Part shown: one piece after another, positions 31,682 through 40,874 of the stretch
Layout of the letters: every line of letters begins with the position of its first letter
How positions within the stretch are numbered: position 1 is the stretch's first letter
Assembly (NCBI GenBank): GCA_031555315.1
Contig: JAVBUO010000008.1
Coordinates: forward strand, 1 to 64,000
DNA from: JAVBJV01 sp031555315
Lineage (GTDB): Bacteria > Pseudomonadota > Alphaproteobacteria > Acetobacterales > Acetobacteraceae
DNA: 64,000 nucleotides
Direction: 5' to 3'
Program-made: the position numbers and the translations under genes
Notes under the pieces: generated by a model
What the model was told of the DNA's origin: nothing
The model's database searches: none
What the model saw: only the letters and a program-made list of their open reading frames with translations

Positions 31682-33454
31682 TCAGGGCGCGGGCTTCGGT
31701 TCCGCCGGCACCGCGAGCTGCGTCGCCACCAGTTCGGCGAACCTGCCACCACGCGCCACCAGTGCGTCGAAGGTGCCGCGCTCGACGATGTGCCCGGCGT
31801 CGAAGACCAGAATCTCGTCGGCATCACGCACCGTGGACAGGCGGTGCGCGATGATGAAGGTGGTTCGCCCCTGCATCAGGTTCTTCAGCGCAATCTGCAC
31901 CTTTGCCTCGGTGGCGGTGTCCAGCGCGCTGGTCGCCTCGTCGAGGATCAGGATTGGCGGGTTTTTGACCAGCGCGCGCGCGATCGCCAGGCGCTGGCGC
32001 TGCCCGCCCGACAGGGTAGAGCCGCGTTCGCCGACCAGCGTGTCGTAGCCGCGCGGCTGGCGCATGATGAAGTCGTGCGCCTCGGCCAGCTTGCAGGCGT
32101 GTTCGATATCCTCGGCTGTCGCATCGGCGCGACCGACCGCCAGATTGTCGCCGATCGAACGGTTGAACAGCAGGCTTTCCTGGAACACCACGCCGATATT
32201 ACGGCGCAGGCTTTCCAGTGTCAGGTCGGCCACATTCTGCCCGTCGATGGTAATGACGCCCGAGGTCGGATCCCACAAGCGTTGCAGCAGCGCCATCGCC
32301 GTGGACTTGCCCGCCCCGGTCTGCCCGACCAGGGCGACCGACATGCCCGGCCTGGCACGGAACGTCACGTCGGTCAGGATGTTGCCCGACTTCGGATAGG
32401 CGAAGCACACATTCTCGAACGCCACATCGCCCTGCGCGCGGCCCAGATCGCGCGCTTCGGCGCTCTCGGGCACCGAGCTTTTGGTATCCAGAATACTGAA
32501 ATATTCCTCGAGGCTGGGGAGCTGGAAGAACAGGCGCGAGGCGAACCCCGCCGCCGCTTCCAGCTTGCCGATCAACAGGTTGGCGAAGCCCATGAACGAC
32601 ACGATCTCGCCGACGCTGGCCTGCCCGCGCAGATGCAGCGCCGTACCGACGACGAAAATCAGAATCACCCCGATCGTCGAAGCCGCTTTGGTCAGCACCG
32701 AAACCACCGCCCACCAGTTCAGCACCGGGAACTGATGGTCCAGCACGTGCTTCACGATGTCGCCGAACAGCCGCGCTTCGGCATTCAGGCGCGTGAACGC
32801 CTGCACCACCATCACATTCGCCAGTGCGTCCTGCGCCGTGCCGGCCAGGTTTGAGTGATACTGCTCGACCGCGTGTTGCGCCGCCTCGGTCTTGCGGATC
32901 ACGAACACCGTCGCGAAACAGAACACCACGACCAACACGATCAGCGTCAGCGCCAGCCGCCAGTTCATCAGCAGCGTCATCGGCAGCAGCACCAGCGCGG
33001 TGACGAAGGTCGACAGATGTTCACGAAAGAACGACAGCCACAGCCCGAACAGGTTGTCGGCCCCGGTCAGCATCACCTTTAACAACCGCCCCGACTGCAC
33101 GTCGCCATGAAACGACAGCGGCATCGACAGCACGTGCTGGAAATAACGGCTCATCGCGGCAAGGCGGTTGCGGTGCGCCATCCGGTCGGCCTGCAATGCC
33201 ACGGCGATGTTCGCGCCGATCCCGCCCAGCCCGACCGCCGCCCAGACCCCGAGCAGACCCAGAGCTTCGGACCACACCCGCGCCGGGTCCATCTGCGCCG
33301 AACGCGCCAACAGATCGACCACGCGCCCGAACAGCACCGGCTCGATAAAATACAACCCGGCTAGCAGAACGTTGGCGACGGCCAGCATGAAAGCCACGCC
33401 TCTCTCTGCCGCCAGCAGCCCGAGAACCCGCCTGTAAACCCGAAGAAACCGCAT
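31682..33454 (-). CDS. ABC exporter (TMD-NBD), NdvA/ChvA-like beta-glucan exporter
   Basis: 590 aa half-transporter acting as a homodimer. Six membrane spans (VAFMLAVANVLLAGLYFIEPVLFGRVVD...) are followed by an ATPase with Walker A VGQTGAGKST near residue 375, signature LSGGQRQRLAIARALV, Walker B ILILDEATSALD and H-loop IIAHRLSTV. The spacing, FGLWLSFFREHLSTFVTA and LNWWAVVSVLTKAASTIGVI closely follow NdvA/ChvA, the cyclic beta-1,2-glucan exporters. No glucan synthase (NdvB) is nearby, so a lipid or other glycan cargo is possible. A GTG three codons upstream (33461-33463) is an alternative start. Confidence 0.82.
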   Translation of the reverse strand: MRFLRVYRRVLGLLAAERGVAFMLAVANVLLAGLYFIEPVLFGRVVDLLARSAQMDPARVWSEALGLLGVWAAVGLGGIGANIAVALQADRMAHRNRLAAMSRYFQHVLSMPLSFHGDVQSGRLLKVMLTGADNLFGLWLSFFREHLSTFVTALVLLPMTLLMNWRLALTLIVLVVVFCFATVFVIRKTEAAQHAVEQYHSNLAGTAQDALANVMVVQAFTRLNAEARLFGDIVKHVLDHQFPVLNWWAVVSVLTKAASTIGVILIFVVGTALHLRGQASVGEIVSFMGFANLLIGKLEAAAGFASRLFFQLPSLEEYFSILDTKSSVPESAEARDLGRAQGDVAFENVCFAYPKSGNILTDVTFRARPGMSVALVGQTGAGKSTAMALLQRLWDPTSGVITIDGQNVADLTLESLRRNIGVVFQESLLFNRSIGDNLAVGRADATAEDIEHACKLAEAHDFIMRQPRGYDTLVGERGSTLSGGQRQRLAIARALVKNPPILILDEATSALDTATEAKVQIALKNLMQGRTTFIIAHRLSTVRDADEILVFDAGHIVERGTFDALVARGGRFAELVATQLAVPAEPKPAP

Positions 33455-33574
33455 CCGGAACACTTTCTTTTGCGCGTATATCCATCCTACGCTGCATACG
33501 CGACCAGCTTACGCACCTAAAGGCCAACTCCGTCAGGAGAATGGCGATCATAAGAAAACCGAGGGGGAACAACC

Positions 33575-34561
33575 ATGTCCAAAAATCATCCGATCACCCG
33601 CCGCACCGCGCTGACGCTTCTGGGTGGCTTGCCGCTCGCCGCCGGCGCACGCGCCCAGACAGGCGCCTGGCCTGCCGGACCGATCCGGTTGATCGTCCCA
33701 TTCCCGCCTGCCGGCACCACCGACCTCCTCGCGCGCATCATCGCCGACCCGCTGAGCAGGGCGCTGGGCAAGACCGTGGTGGTAGAAAATCGCGCCGGCG
33801 CGGGTGGCTGCATCGGCACCGAAGTGGTCGCCAAGGGACCGGCCGACGGTTACACGCTGCTGATGACCACAATCGGCACCGGCGCCATCAACTATGCCAT
33901 CTATTCCAACCTGAGCTGGAAACCCGCCGACCTGACCGGCGTCTCGCTGGTCACCAAGGTGCCGAACGTCATCATGGTCCCGGGAAATTCCCCGATCAGC
34001 ACGCTGCCCGAACTGGTCGCGCGCGCCAAACGTCAGCCGGGCGCACTGAACTTCGGGTCGAGCGGCAACGGCAGTTCCACGCACGTCGTGGGCGAACTGC
34101 TGAAACTGGCCGCCGGGATCGACATGCAGCACATCCCCTTCCGCGGATCGGGGCCGATGCTCATCGACCTGCTGGGTGGACGGCTGGATGTCGGGATCGA
34201 TAATCTGCCGTCTTCTCTGGCGCATATCCGTGAAGGCAAGGTCAAAGCCTTGGCGATAACGGGGGCGGAACGGTCTGCCTCGCTGCCCGGCGTGCCGACG
34301 ACCGCCGAGGCCGGATTGCCGCAGGTCGAGGCAACCGCCTGGTTCGGCCTGCAGGCGCCCGCCGGTGTACCTGTAGACATCCTCAACAAAATTTCGGAAG
34401 AGTGTGACAAGGTGGTTCATCAACCGGCAGTAGCAGCCCAGATCCGCGAACAGGGCGGCGACCCGGTCGGTGGCACCGCCGCATCTTTCGAGGCCTTCAT
34501 CCAGTCGGAGGTCGCGAAATGGGCCGATGTCGTTACCCGTGCCCATATACGTATCGAATAG
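33575..34561 (+). CDS. Tripartite tricarboxylate transporter receptor (Bug family), copy 1
   Basis: 328 aa periplasmic binding protein. The signal peptide carries twin arginines (ITRRTALTLLGGLPLAAGARAQ). Family features are GPIRLIVPFPPAGTTDLLARIIADPLSRALGKTVVVENRAGAGG and GPADGYTLLMTT. Bug proteins deliver carboxylates or other small acids to TctAB-type permeases, but many are orphans. No tctA or tctB adjoins; a pair is found about 20 kb away. A second receptor gene follows 16 bases downstream. The ligand is unknown. Confidence 0.92.
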   Translation: MSKNHPITRRTALTLLGGLPLAAGARAQTGAWPAGPIRLIVPFPPAGTTDLLARIIADPLSRALGKTVVVENRAGAGGCIGTEVVAKGPADGYTLLMTTIGTGAINYAIYSNLSWKPADLTGVSLVTKVPNVIMVPGNSPISTLPELVARAKRQPGALNFGSSGNGSSTHVVGELLKLAAGIDMQHIPFRGSGPMLIDLLGGRLDVGIDNLPSSLAHIREGKVKALAITGAERSASLPGVPTTAEAGLPQVEATAWFGLQAPAGVPVDILNKISEECDKVVHQPAVAAQIREQGGDPVGGTAASFEAFIQSEVAKWADVVTRAHIRIE

Positions 34562-34577
34562 AAAGGATACCCTAGTC

Positions 34578-35549
34578 ATGATGAACCGCCGCACGCTGCT
34601 TGCCGCCCCCGCCCTTCTGGGCATGGCCGCAGCGGCCCGTGCCGAGACAGCCTATCCGGACCGTGCCATCCGCCTGGTGGTGCCGTTCGCCGCCGGCGGC
34701 ACGACCGACCTCGCCGCCCGGCTGCTGTCCGAGGCTCTGCCGCGCGAACTGGGGGGACAGACGATCGTCGTCGACAACCGCCCCGGCGCCGGCGGCAACA
34801 TCGGTGCGGCGGCGGTCGCCCATGCGGCGCCCGACGGCTACACATTGCTGATGACCACGATCGGCATCGCGGCGATCAACCCGACGCTTTACACGAACCT
34901 CCCCTACAAACCGTCCGACCTAACCGCCGTATCGCACGTCGTCTCGGTTGCCAACGTGCTGTTCACCCGCACCGACCTGGGCGTCAGCACCACGCAGGAA
35001 CTGATCGCGCTGTTAAAGGAAAAGGAAGGCGAACTGAACTACGGCAGCCCCGGCAACGGCACGTCCGGCCATCTGTGCACGGAATACTTCATGTCGAAAA
35101 CCGGCACCAAGGCGCAGCACGTGCCGTTCCGCGGCTCGGGCCCGATGCTGATCGAGATGATGGGCGGGCGCGTCGACTTCGCGTTCGACAATCTGCCCAG
35201 CGCGCTCGCGCATATCCAGAGCGGCAAGATCAAGGCGCTGGCCGTCACCACGCCGAACCGCTGGTTCGCGCTGCCCGATGCGCCGACCGTCGCCGAGAGC
35301 GCCGTTCCCGGTTTCGATGCGACGGCATGGTTCGGCGTGCAAGCCCCGGCCAGCACGCCGCGCCCGATCGTCGAAAAACTGGCAAGTTCGATCGACAAGG
35401 TTCTGAAGAATCCCGACACCGCCCGGCGTCTGCGCGAACTGGGCGGCGAACCGGTCGGCGGCACGGCGGCCGAATTCCAGACCTATATCGACGCCGAAAA
35501 CACCAAATGGTCGGAAGTGGTTCGCACATCGGGCGCGCAGATCGACTGA
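34578..35549 (+). CDS. Tripartite tricarboxylate transporter receptor (Bug family), copy 2
   Basis: 323 aa, paralogue of the preceding gene. The signal peptide (MNRRTLLAAPALLGMAAAARAE) also carries an RR pair. The Bug fold shows DRAIRLVVPFAAGGTTDLAARLLSEALPRELGGQTIVVDNRPGAGG. The start at 34578-34580 follows GAAAGGA at 34561-34567; a second ATG follows at once, and either could be used. The two receptors keep the same loop around the ligand pocket (HVPFRGSGPMLIEMMGGRVDFAFDNLPSALAHI), so they may bind related ligands. Transcription ends at the terminator just after the gene. Confidence 0.92.
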   Translation: MMNRRTLLAAPALLGMAAAARAETAYPDRAIRLVVPFAAGGTTDLAARLLSEALPRELGGQTIVVDNRPGAGGNIGAAAVAHAAPDGYTLLMTTIGIAAINPTLYTNLPYKPSDLTAVSHVVSVANVLFTRTDLGVSTTQELIALLKEKEGELNYGSPGNGTSGHLCTEYFMSKTGTKAQHVPFRGSGPMLIEMMGGRVDFAFDNLPSALAHIQSGKIKALAVTTPNRWFALPDAPTVAESAVPGFDATAWFGVQAPASTPRPIVEKLASSIDKVLKNPDTARRLRELGGEPVGGTAAEFQTYIDAENTKWSEVVRTSGAQID

Positions 35550-35610
35550 CGCGGTATTCGGCGCGCAGACTGACGACGCGTTACGCCTTCAGCTCTTCGT
35601 CCACGCAACG

Positions 35611-35636
35611 CCCCCGGCGGTTCCAACCGCCGGGGG
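35611..35636 (+). terminator. Intrinsic terminator after the tandem receptor genes
   Basis: CCCCCGGCGGTT pairs with AACCGCCGGGGG around a short loop, then TTCGTTCAT. GC-rich stem, modest U-run. Confidence 0.75.
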
Positions 35637-35642
35637 GTTCGT

Positions 35643-36059
35643 TCATATATGTTCCCAGATCTCGGACTCTGCGCTCAGGCGCTCGTGTTCCACGGGATGA
35701 AAATCCCAGCGTGAAACAACGCCGACCACTCGTTTCCCGGCCGCGACCGGCACGTATTTATGGCCGGACTCACGCAGCAGCCGCAATGCATCGGTTGCCG
35801 GCAGACCGATGTGCAGGCAATCCGGGTTGGAGGTCATCACCTCGCTCAGCCGCGTTGCATCCGGATCGAGTGAAAGCGCCAACACCCGCGTGATGACATC
35901 GCGCGCCGTGAAAATACCCACCAGTTCGCTGGCCTCGTCCAACACCAGAACGGCGCCGACATGCTGGTCGCGCATCAGGCATGCCGCATCTCTGACCGAT
36001 GCCTTTGCCGACAGTGCGATCGGTGTCTGTCCCCGGACGATTTCTTCAACACGTCGCAT
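35643..36059 (-). CDS. CBS-domain pair protein, copy 1
   Basis: 138 aa consisting of two CBS motifs, from VEEIVRGQTPIALSAKASVRDAACLMRDQHVGAVLVLD to RLSEVMTSNPDCLHIGLPATDALRLLRESGHKYVPVA. No other domain. Stand-alone CBS pairs bind adenine nucleotides or related ligands and regulate partner proteins. The start was chosen at MRRVEEIVR because GGGAGG lies upstream. A second, similar gene lies 118 bases upstream on the same strand. Confidence 0.88.
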   Translation of the reverse strand: MRRVEEIVRGQTPIALSAKASVRDAACLMRDQHVGAVLVLDEASELVGIFTARDVITRVLALSLDPDATRLSEVMTSNPDCLHIGLPATDALRLLRESGHKYVPVAAGKRVVGVVSRWDFHPVEHERLSAESEIWEHI

Positions 36060-36177
36060 GGAAGCTGCCCTCCCTGTGCCGAAACATTTCCACAGCACCG
36101 ACTGTGAAACGATCCGGGATCAGGCTCAAGCACAAGTTCCTCGCATCGTCTGCGATGAACCGATCACGGCAAGATCG

Positions 36178-36594
36178 TCAGATCACTTCCCACAGACCGG
36201 ATTCATGATCCATCTGCGCAGCTTCGAGGCCCTTGAAGTCGCCCTTGGAAACAATCCCCAGCAACTTGCCGTCCTGCACGATCGGCACATGGCGGAAACC
36301 GCCAACCTCCATCAGACGCATCGCCTCGATCACCTTCAGGTGCGGCGGAAGACAATCCGGACAGCTGGTCATCACATCGCCCAGGGTCGTTGTGACCGGA
36401 TCCATCGCCTGAGCCAGCACACGCCCCACGGCATCCCGGCCGGTGAAGATACCTTCCAATATCCCGCTGTCATCGACCACCAGCACTGCGCCCACACGAT
36501 GATTGCGCATCGCCTGCGCTGCTTCCTGCACCGACGCGTCCCGCGTCATGGTGACGGGTCTCTGATTACAAACGATATCGCCCATTTCACGCAT
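36178..36594 (-). CDS. CBS-domain pair protein, copy 2
   Basis: 138 aa, same length and layout as its neighbour. CBS1 is VCNQRPVTMTRDASVQEAAQAMRNHRVGAVLVVDDSG, and CBS2 is TLGDVMTSCPDCLPPHLKVIEAMRLMEVGGFRHVPIV. Both end in an acidic tryptophan-containing tail (copy 2 SGLWEVI, copy 1 SEIWEHI), a shared feature that points to duplication. Probable ligand-sensing regulator; the partner is unknown. Confidence 0.88.
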   Translation of the reverse strand: MREMGDIVCNQRPVTMTRDASVQEAAQAMRNHRVGAVLVVDDSGILEGIFTGRDAVGRVLAQAMDPVTTTLGDVMTSCPDCLPPHLKVIEAMRLMEVGGFRHVPIVQDGKLLGIVSKGDFKGLEAAQMDHESGLWEVI

Positions 36595-36725
36595 TGGTTT
36601 TACCCTCCACGTTTCCGCGCATTACTATCGCGTTGTTTTAATAAAGTAGGATTGTTGGGCAACCTTTCGGGTAATACAAGCGGAAAAGCCAGCGCGCTCC
36701 AAGATTCTCGTGATATAGTACTCCG

Positions 36726-37574
36726 CTAAACCTCTTCGGCCGGAAACACGCGTGTCGGCATGACGATTTCTTGCTGCGCTGCAACCAGAACAATCTCGCG
36801 CGAGGCGGCTTTCGCGGTGGCATCCAGCAGCCCGAATACCGAAGATGCCGCTTTGCTCAACGCTTCTGCCGCACTGCCGGTATTCTGATGATGGAACAGG
36901 AACAGCGCCGCGATCGCATCGCCCGCGCCATTGATCGTCAGCGGCAGTTTCGGCGTGCGCACGCGGTAAAATTTCCCGCCGACACCCGCCAGCAGATCCA
37001 AGCCGTCATCTGGTGTTTCGTCGACCATCAGACTTGTCACCATCACCACGCGCGGGCCGGCCGCTTGCAGTTTCGCAATCGCCGCCTTCGCGGTCTTCAG
37101 ATCGCTCACTTTGCTGGCGGTCAGGAACTCGAGCTCGAACTGGTTGGGCGTGACGATATCGGCCGCGGGGACGGCGCGGTCGCGTATATATTCCGGAATT
37201 CCCGGCTGTACGAACACACCCCGCCCGACATCGCCGATCACCGGGTCGCAGCAATAGACCGCCCGCGCATTGGCCTTGCGCACCCGTGCCGCCGCATCGA
37301 GGATCGCATCACCGATCGCCGCGTCGCCCATATAGCCCGACAGCACCGCATCACAGTGCGCCAACACGCCGCGCGCCTCGATCCCATCCAGAACATCCCG
37401 GACCTGCTCGGCGCTGAACACCGAGCCTTTCCATGCGCCATATCCGGTATGGTTCGAAAACTGCACCGTGTTGATGGCCCAGACCTCAGCCCCCAGGCGC
37501 TGCAACGGAAACACCGCCGACGCATTGCCGACGTGCCCGTACGAAACCCAGGACTGGATGGAAAGAATGTTCAT
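36726..37574 (-). CDS. pdxY: Pyridoxal kinase PdxY
   Basis: 282 aa ribokinase-superfamily enzyme that phosphorylates pyridoxal in the vitamin B6 salvage pathway. It opens MNILSIQSWVSYGHVGNASAVFPLQRLG, the PdxY/PdxK signature. GYMGDAAIGDAILDAA follows, then CCDPVIGDVGRGVFV and VTPNQFELEFLT. The anion-hole/catalytic motif is TINGAGDAIAALFLFH, with the catalytic Asp in GAGD. The gene is complete. An SDR gene lies 60 bases upstream on the same strand and could share its transcript. Confidence 0.94.
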   Translation of the reverse strand: MNILSIQSWVSYGHVGNASAVFPLQRLGAEVWAINTVQFSNHTGYGAWKGSVFSAEQVRDVLDGIEARGVLAHCDAVLSGYMGDAAIGDAILDAAARVRKANARAVYCCDPVIGDVGRGVFVQPGIPEYIRDRAVPAADIVTPNQFELEFLTASKVSDLKTAKAAIAKLQAAGPRVVMVTSLMVDETPDDGLDLLAGVGGKFYRVRTPKLPLTINGAGDAIAALFLFHHQNTGSAAEALSKAASSVFGLLDATAKAASREIVLVAAQQEIVMPTRVFPAEEV

Positions 37575-37634
37575 GCGTTCCCGACCTCGAAAAACGGTAT
37601 ACTGGGCAAGATGATATGTTGGGCAGCGGTGTTT

Positions 37635-38387
37635 CTACGCCGTGCGCCCGCCATCCACCGGCAACAGCACACCGGTGATGAACGACGACGCATCCTCGCC
37701 TAGCCACAGCGCGGCGTTGGCGATATCGGCGGGCGTCGACAGGCGCTTCAGCGGAATGGTGGCCAGAAATTTCTGCCGGTTTTCCGGCGTGTCGGCCATG
37801 CCCATGAAGTCCTCGAGCAGTCCCGTCGCCCCCATCACGGGGCAGATCGCGTTGACGCGGATGTTATCGGGCGCCAGTTCCTGCGCCATGCACTGCGTCA
37901 TCGTGTTCACGGCGCCTTTGGTGCCGTTGTACCAGACCAGACCGGGACGCGGGCGGATCCCCGCGGTCGAGCTGATCATGATGATCGACCCGCCCCGCCC
38001 CTGCTTGCGCAGCACCGGCACCGCAGCATGCGTCATCCAGAAGATCGACTTCACATTGACGGCATAGACCCGATCGAACGTCGCCTCGTCGACTTCCAGA
38101 ATGGGGCGGTTCTTATGCGTCGTGCCGGCATTGTTGACGACGATGTCCAGCCCGCCGAACGTTTTCACCGCACAATCGACGATCGCCTGCACATCCGCCT
38201 GCTTCGACACATCGGCATGAACCGCCACTGCCGCCGACCCGATGCTGGTGGCCACCTTTTGTGCAGCATCGGCGTTCAGATCCGCGATGACGACCCTCGC
38301 CCCCTGTTCGGCAAACAGGCGCGCGATCCCTTCCCCGAAACCACCGGCACCCCCCGTGACGATGGCCACCTTGTCCTTCAGACGCAT
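37635..38387 (-). CDS. Classical short-chain dehydrogenase/reductase (SDR)
   Basis: 250 aa. NAD(P)-binding TGGAGGFG follows the opening MRLKDKVAIVTGG. NNAG is present (IVVNNAGTTHKNRPIL). The active site is Ser in MISSTAG with YxxxK in WYNGTKGAVNTM. An Asp after strand 2 (VVIADLNADA) suggests NAD(H) preference. The C-terminus ends VLLPVDGGRTA, as in FabG-like SDRs. The start was chosen at MRLKDK with GGGATG upstream. The substrate is unknown; it is divergent from a branched-chain-type ABC operon, so it may act on the compound that operon imports. Confidence 0.9.
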   Translation of the reverse strand: MRLKDKVAIVTGGAGGFGEGIARLFAEQGARVVIADLNADAAQKVATSIGSAAVAVHADVSKQADVQAIVDCAVKTFGGLDIVVNNAGTTHKNRPILEVDEATFDRVYAVNVKSIFWMTHAAVPVLRKQGRGGSIIMISSTAGIRPRPGLVWYNGTKGAVNTMTQCMAQELAPDNIRVNAICPVMGATGLLEDFMGMADTPENRQKFLATIPLKRLSTPADIANAALWLGEDASSFITGVLLPVDGGRTA

Positions 38388-38444
38388 CCGTTCATCCCTT
38401 TTCGACAGAAGCACACAGAAACAAAACGCTAGATCAGGTCGTTG

Positions 38445-38464
38445 AAAAGGGGAATTCCCCTTTT
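38445..38464. promoter_or_regulatory. 20-bp perfect palindrome in a divergent promoter region
   Basis: AAAAGGGGAATTCCCCTTTT reads the same on both strands, between the SDR (minus) and the ABC receptor gene (plus). A dimeric regulator site is plausible. It could also fold as a short bidirectional terminator, but no gene converges on it. Confidence 0.5.
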
Positions 38465-38529
38465 CCGCCCCGATTTGCGATCTTTAGTAGTCAAACGGAA
38501 ATCCGTATGTAATGGTTCCGATATGAAAA

Positions 38530-38550
38530 ATTGGCGCAGCAAGCGCCAAT
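38530..38550. promoter_or_regulatory. Perfect inverted repeat upstream of the ABC receptor start
   Basis: ATTGGCGC-AGCAA-GCGCCAAT, 8-bp arms and a 5-base spacer, 17 bases before the receptor gene's ATG. The position suits an operator or an mRNA hairpin affecting translation; no U-run follows. Confidence 0.45.
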
Positions 38551-38567
38551 GTGATGGGGGAAACTGT

Positions 38568-39875
38568 ATGCTCACACGACGCGCCGCGCTGGCTGCCGTG
38601 GGGTCCGTTGCCGGCATGACAATGCTGGCCCGCTCCGGCTTCGCACAGCAAAAACCTTCCGAAATCCGCATCGGGATTGCGACCTTTCTGTCCGGCTCGG
38701 CCAGCGTCTTCGGCGTGCCGGGCCGTAACGCCGCCGACCTGCTGATCGACCAGATCAACAAGGCGGGCGGCATCGCCGGCGTGCCATTGCGCGCCATCTA
38801 TGTCGATGAAGGCCCCGGGGTTGAACACATCGTCTCTGAATACCGCCGTCTGGTGCAGAACGAACGCGTCGATGTGCTGCTGTTCGGCATTTCGTCCGGC
38901 ACCTGTCTGGCCATCGCCCCGCTGGCCGAGGAACTGAAGAAACCGACCATCCTGTGGGATTGCGGCACGCAACGCATTTTCGAAGGAACGCGGCACGAAT
39001 ATGTGGTCCGCACACAGGGCAACGCCACGCCGGAAACCCTGTCGCCGCTGCTGTATCTGCTGAAGCGCAAACCCGATTTCCGCAGCATCGCGGTGGTCAA
39101 CCAGGACTACGCCTGGGGCCGGGATTCATGGGAACTGTTCCGCACCGGCCTGGATACGCTGAAGCCCGGCGTCCGCGTCGCGGCCGAGCTGTTCCCGAGA
39201 TTCGGCGCGACCGACTTTTCCACCGAGATTACCCGCCTGCTGGCCCTGCGCCCCGACGTGGTGCTGAGCACCGCCTGGGGCGGCGACCTCGACACCTTCA
39301 TCCGCCAGGCGGCCGAGCGCAGATTGTTCGAACGCACGACCATGGTGCTGCCGCTGGCGGAATCGTCGCTGGAACGCGTCGGCAAGGCCTTGCCACCCGG
39401 CGTGATGATCGGCGCGCGCGGCGATCACTGGTTCCAGCGCCCGTCACCACGCGACCCCGCCCTACTGAACAGCTTCACCGAAGCCTACCGCCAGCGTTTC
39501 AACGACATGCCGATCTATTCGACGCACCACATGGCGCAAGCGATCTTCGGTATGCGCGCCGCCTATGAACGCGCGATCGCCGCCAAGGGCGGGGCCTGGC
39601 CGACCGATGCCGAACTCGCCACCGCATTCCACGACCTGACCTTCCCGACCCTGACCTCCGAACTGACCATCCGCAGGGACGGTCAGGGTCTGGAAGACAT
39701 GATCATGGGCACGACGCTGCATACCGACCGGTATCCGTTCCCGGTGATGACCGACATGGTGGTGTTCCCCGGCGCCATGGTGACCACGCCCGAAGGCATG
39801 GAATCCGTCGCCTGGCTGAAAACCCTGACGCCCGAAATTCTCGACCGGGTCCCGGCTGCGGTCCCATTCCAGTAA
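38568..39875 (+). CDS. Branched-chain amino-acid-type ABC transporter receptor (Peripla_BP_6)
   Basis: 435 aa. The start at 38568 has GGGGG upstream and gives a signal peptide with twin arginines (MLTRRAALAAVGSVAGMTMLARSGFAQ). The mature protein has the LivK-type fold: EIRIGIATFLSGSASVFGVPGRNAADLLIDQINKAGGIAGVP and then a YRRLVQNERVDVLLFGISSGTCLAI segment. It is the first gene of a run with two permeases and two ATPases. The ligand may be a branched-chain amino acid, amide, aromatic acid or similar; the length (435) is above typical LivK (about 370), which favours a non-amino-acid ligand. That last point is inference. Confidence 0.92.
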   Translation: MLTRRAALAAVGSVAGMTMLARSGFAQQKPSEIRIGIATFLSGSASVFGVPGRNAADLLIDQINKAGGIAGVPLRAIYVDEGPGVEHIVSEYRRLVQNERVDVLLFGISSGTCLAIAPLAEELKKPTILWDCGTQRIFEGTRHEYVVRTQGNATPETLSPLLYLLKRKPDFRSIAVVNQDYAWGRDSWELFRTGLDTLKPGVRVAAELFPRFGATDFSTEITRLLALRPDVVLSTAWGGDLDTFIRQAAERRLFERTTMVLPLAESSLERVGKALPPGVMIGARGDHWFQRPSPRDPALLNSFTEAYRQRFNDMPIYSTHHMAQAIFGMRAAYERAIAAKGGAWPTDAELATAFHDLTFPTLTSELTIRRDGQGLEDMIMGTTLHTDRYPFPVMTDMVVFPGAMVTTPEGMESVAWLKTLTPEILDRVPAAVPFQ

Positions 39876-39938
39876 CGCATTTCACACGGCGCCACGGGAT
39901 GGAGCGCATCCCGTGGCGCGATAGGACGGCACGATCTG

Positions 39939-40874
39939 ATGGCTTCGTGGTTTTCTGAAAACGGCCTGCTGCTCGGCCTCGCGTTGCTCGACGGCATCGC
40001 CTATGCCGGGCAGGTCTTCATGGTCGCCGTGGGATTGACGCTGGTGTTCGGCGTACTGCGTGTGCTGAACGTCGCCCACGGGTCGCTCTATGCGATCGGC
40101 GCCTACAGCGCGGCATCGATCGGACTGTTTGCCGCCAGCATCGGTCTGCCCGGCTGGGTGGCGATACCGGTGCTGTTCCTGGCCGCGGCCCTGGTCGGGG
40201 CCGTGCTCGGCCCGCTGATCGAACGCACGGTACTGTCGCGTATCTATACGCAGGAACCCGTACTGCAATTGCTGGTCACCTTCGCGCTGTTCATGATCCT
40301 CGAAGACCTGCAGAAGATGATCTGGGGCGTCAGCCCGGTCTTCAACGATCAGGCGATGAGACTGCTCGGCACCGTCGATGTACCGTTCGGCGCCGATGTG
40401 ATCCCGTTCACCGCGTACCAGCTTTACGTCTTGCCCGGTATCGCCGCGGTCACACTGTTCGGGTTGATGTATTTTCTGCGCCGCACGCTGCCCGGGCGCA
40501 TGGTGATCGCCGTCACCGAGGACCGCGAGGCCGCCACCGCCATCGGCATCAACGCCACACGCGTCTATGTGCTGACCTTCACGGCAGGCGCCGTTCTGGC
40601 TGCGCTGGGCGGCGCGCTGGCCTCGCCCACCACCTCGCTGGTGCCCGGTGTCGGCGCGCAGATGATCGTGCTGTCGTTCGCCGTCGTCGCCACCGCCGGT
40701 CTGGGCCGGATCGAAGGCGCCGCCGTGACCGCACTGCTGCTGGGGCTTGGCCGCAGCTGCGCCGTGTATTTCGAACCCGAACTCGAAGCCGTGGTGCCCT
40801 ATGTCATCATGGTTCTGGTGCTGATCGTCAAACGTCAGGGCCTGTTCGGCGTGCTGGAGACCCGCCGCGTATGA
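39939..40874 (+). CDS. livH: Branched-chain-type ABC transporter permease LivH
   Basis: 311 aa integral membrane protein, about eight spans. LivH signatures: YAGQVFMVAVGLTLVFGVLRVLNVAHGSLYAIGAY and the cytoplasmic ATPase-contact region EDREAATAIGINATRVYVLTFTAGAVLAALGGALASP. Ends overlapping livM by four bases (ATGA at 40871-40874). Part of a high-affinity importer with the receptor upstream. Confidence 0.93.
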   Translation: MASWFSENGLLLGLALLDGIAYAGQVFMVAVGLTLVFGVLRVLNVAHGSLYAIGAYSAASIGLFAASIGLPGWVAIPVLFLAAALVGAVLGPLIERTVLSRIYTQEPVLQLLVTFALFMILEDLQKMIWGVSPVFNDQAMRLLGTVDVPFGADVIPFTAYQLYVLPGIAAVTLFGLMYFLRRTLPGRMVIAVTEDREAATAIGINATRVYVLTFTAGAVLAALGGALASPTTSLVPGVGAQMIVLSFAVVATAGLGRIEGAAVTALLLGLGRSCAVYFEPELEAVVPYVIMVLVLIVKRQGLFGVLETRRV

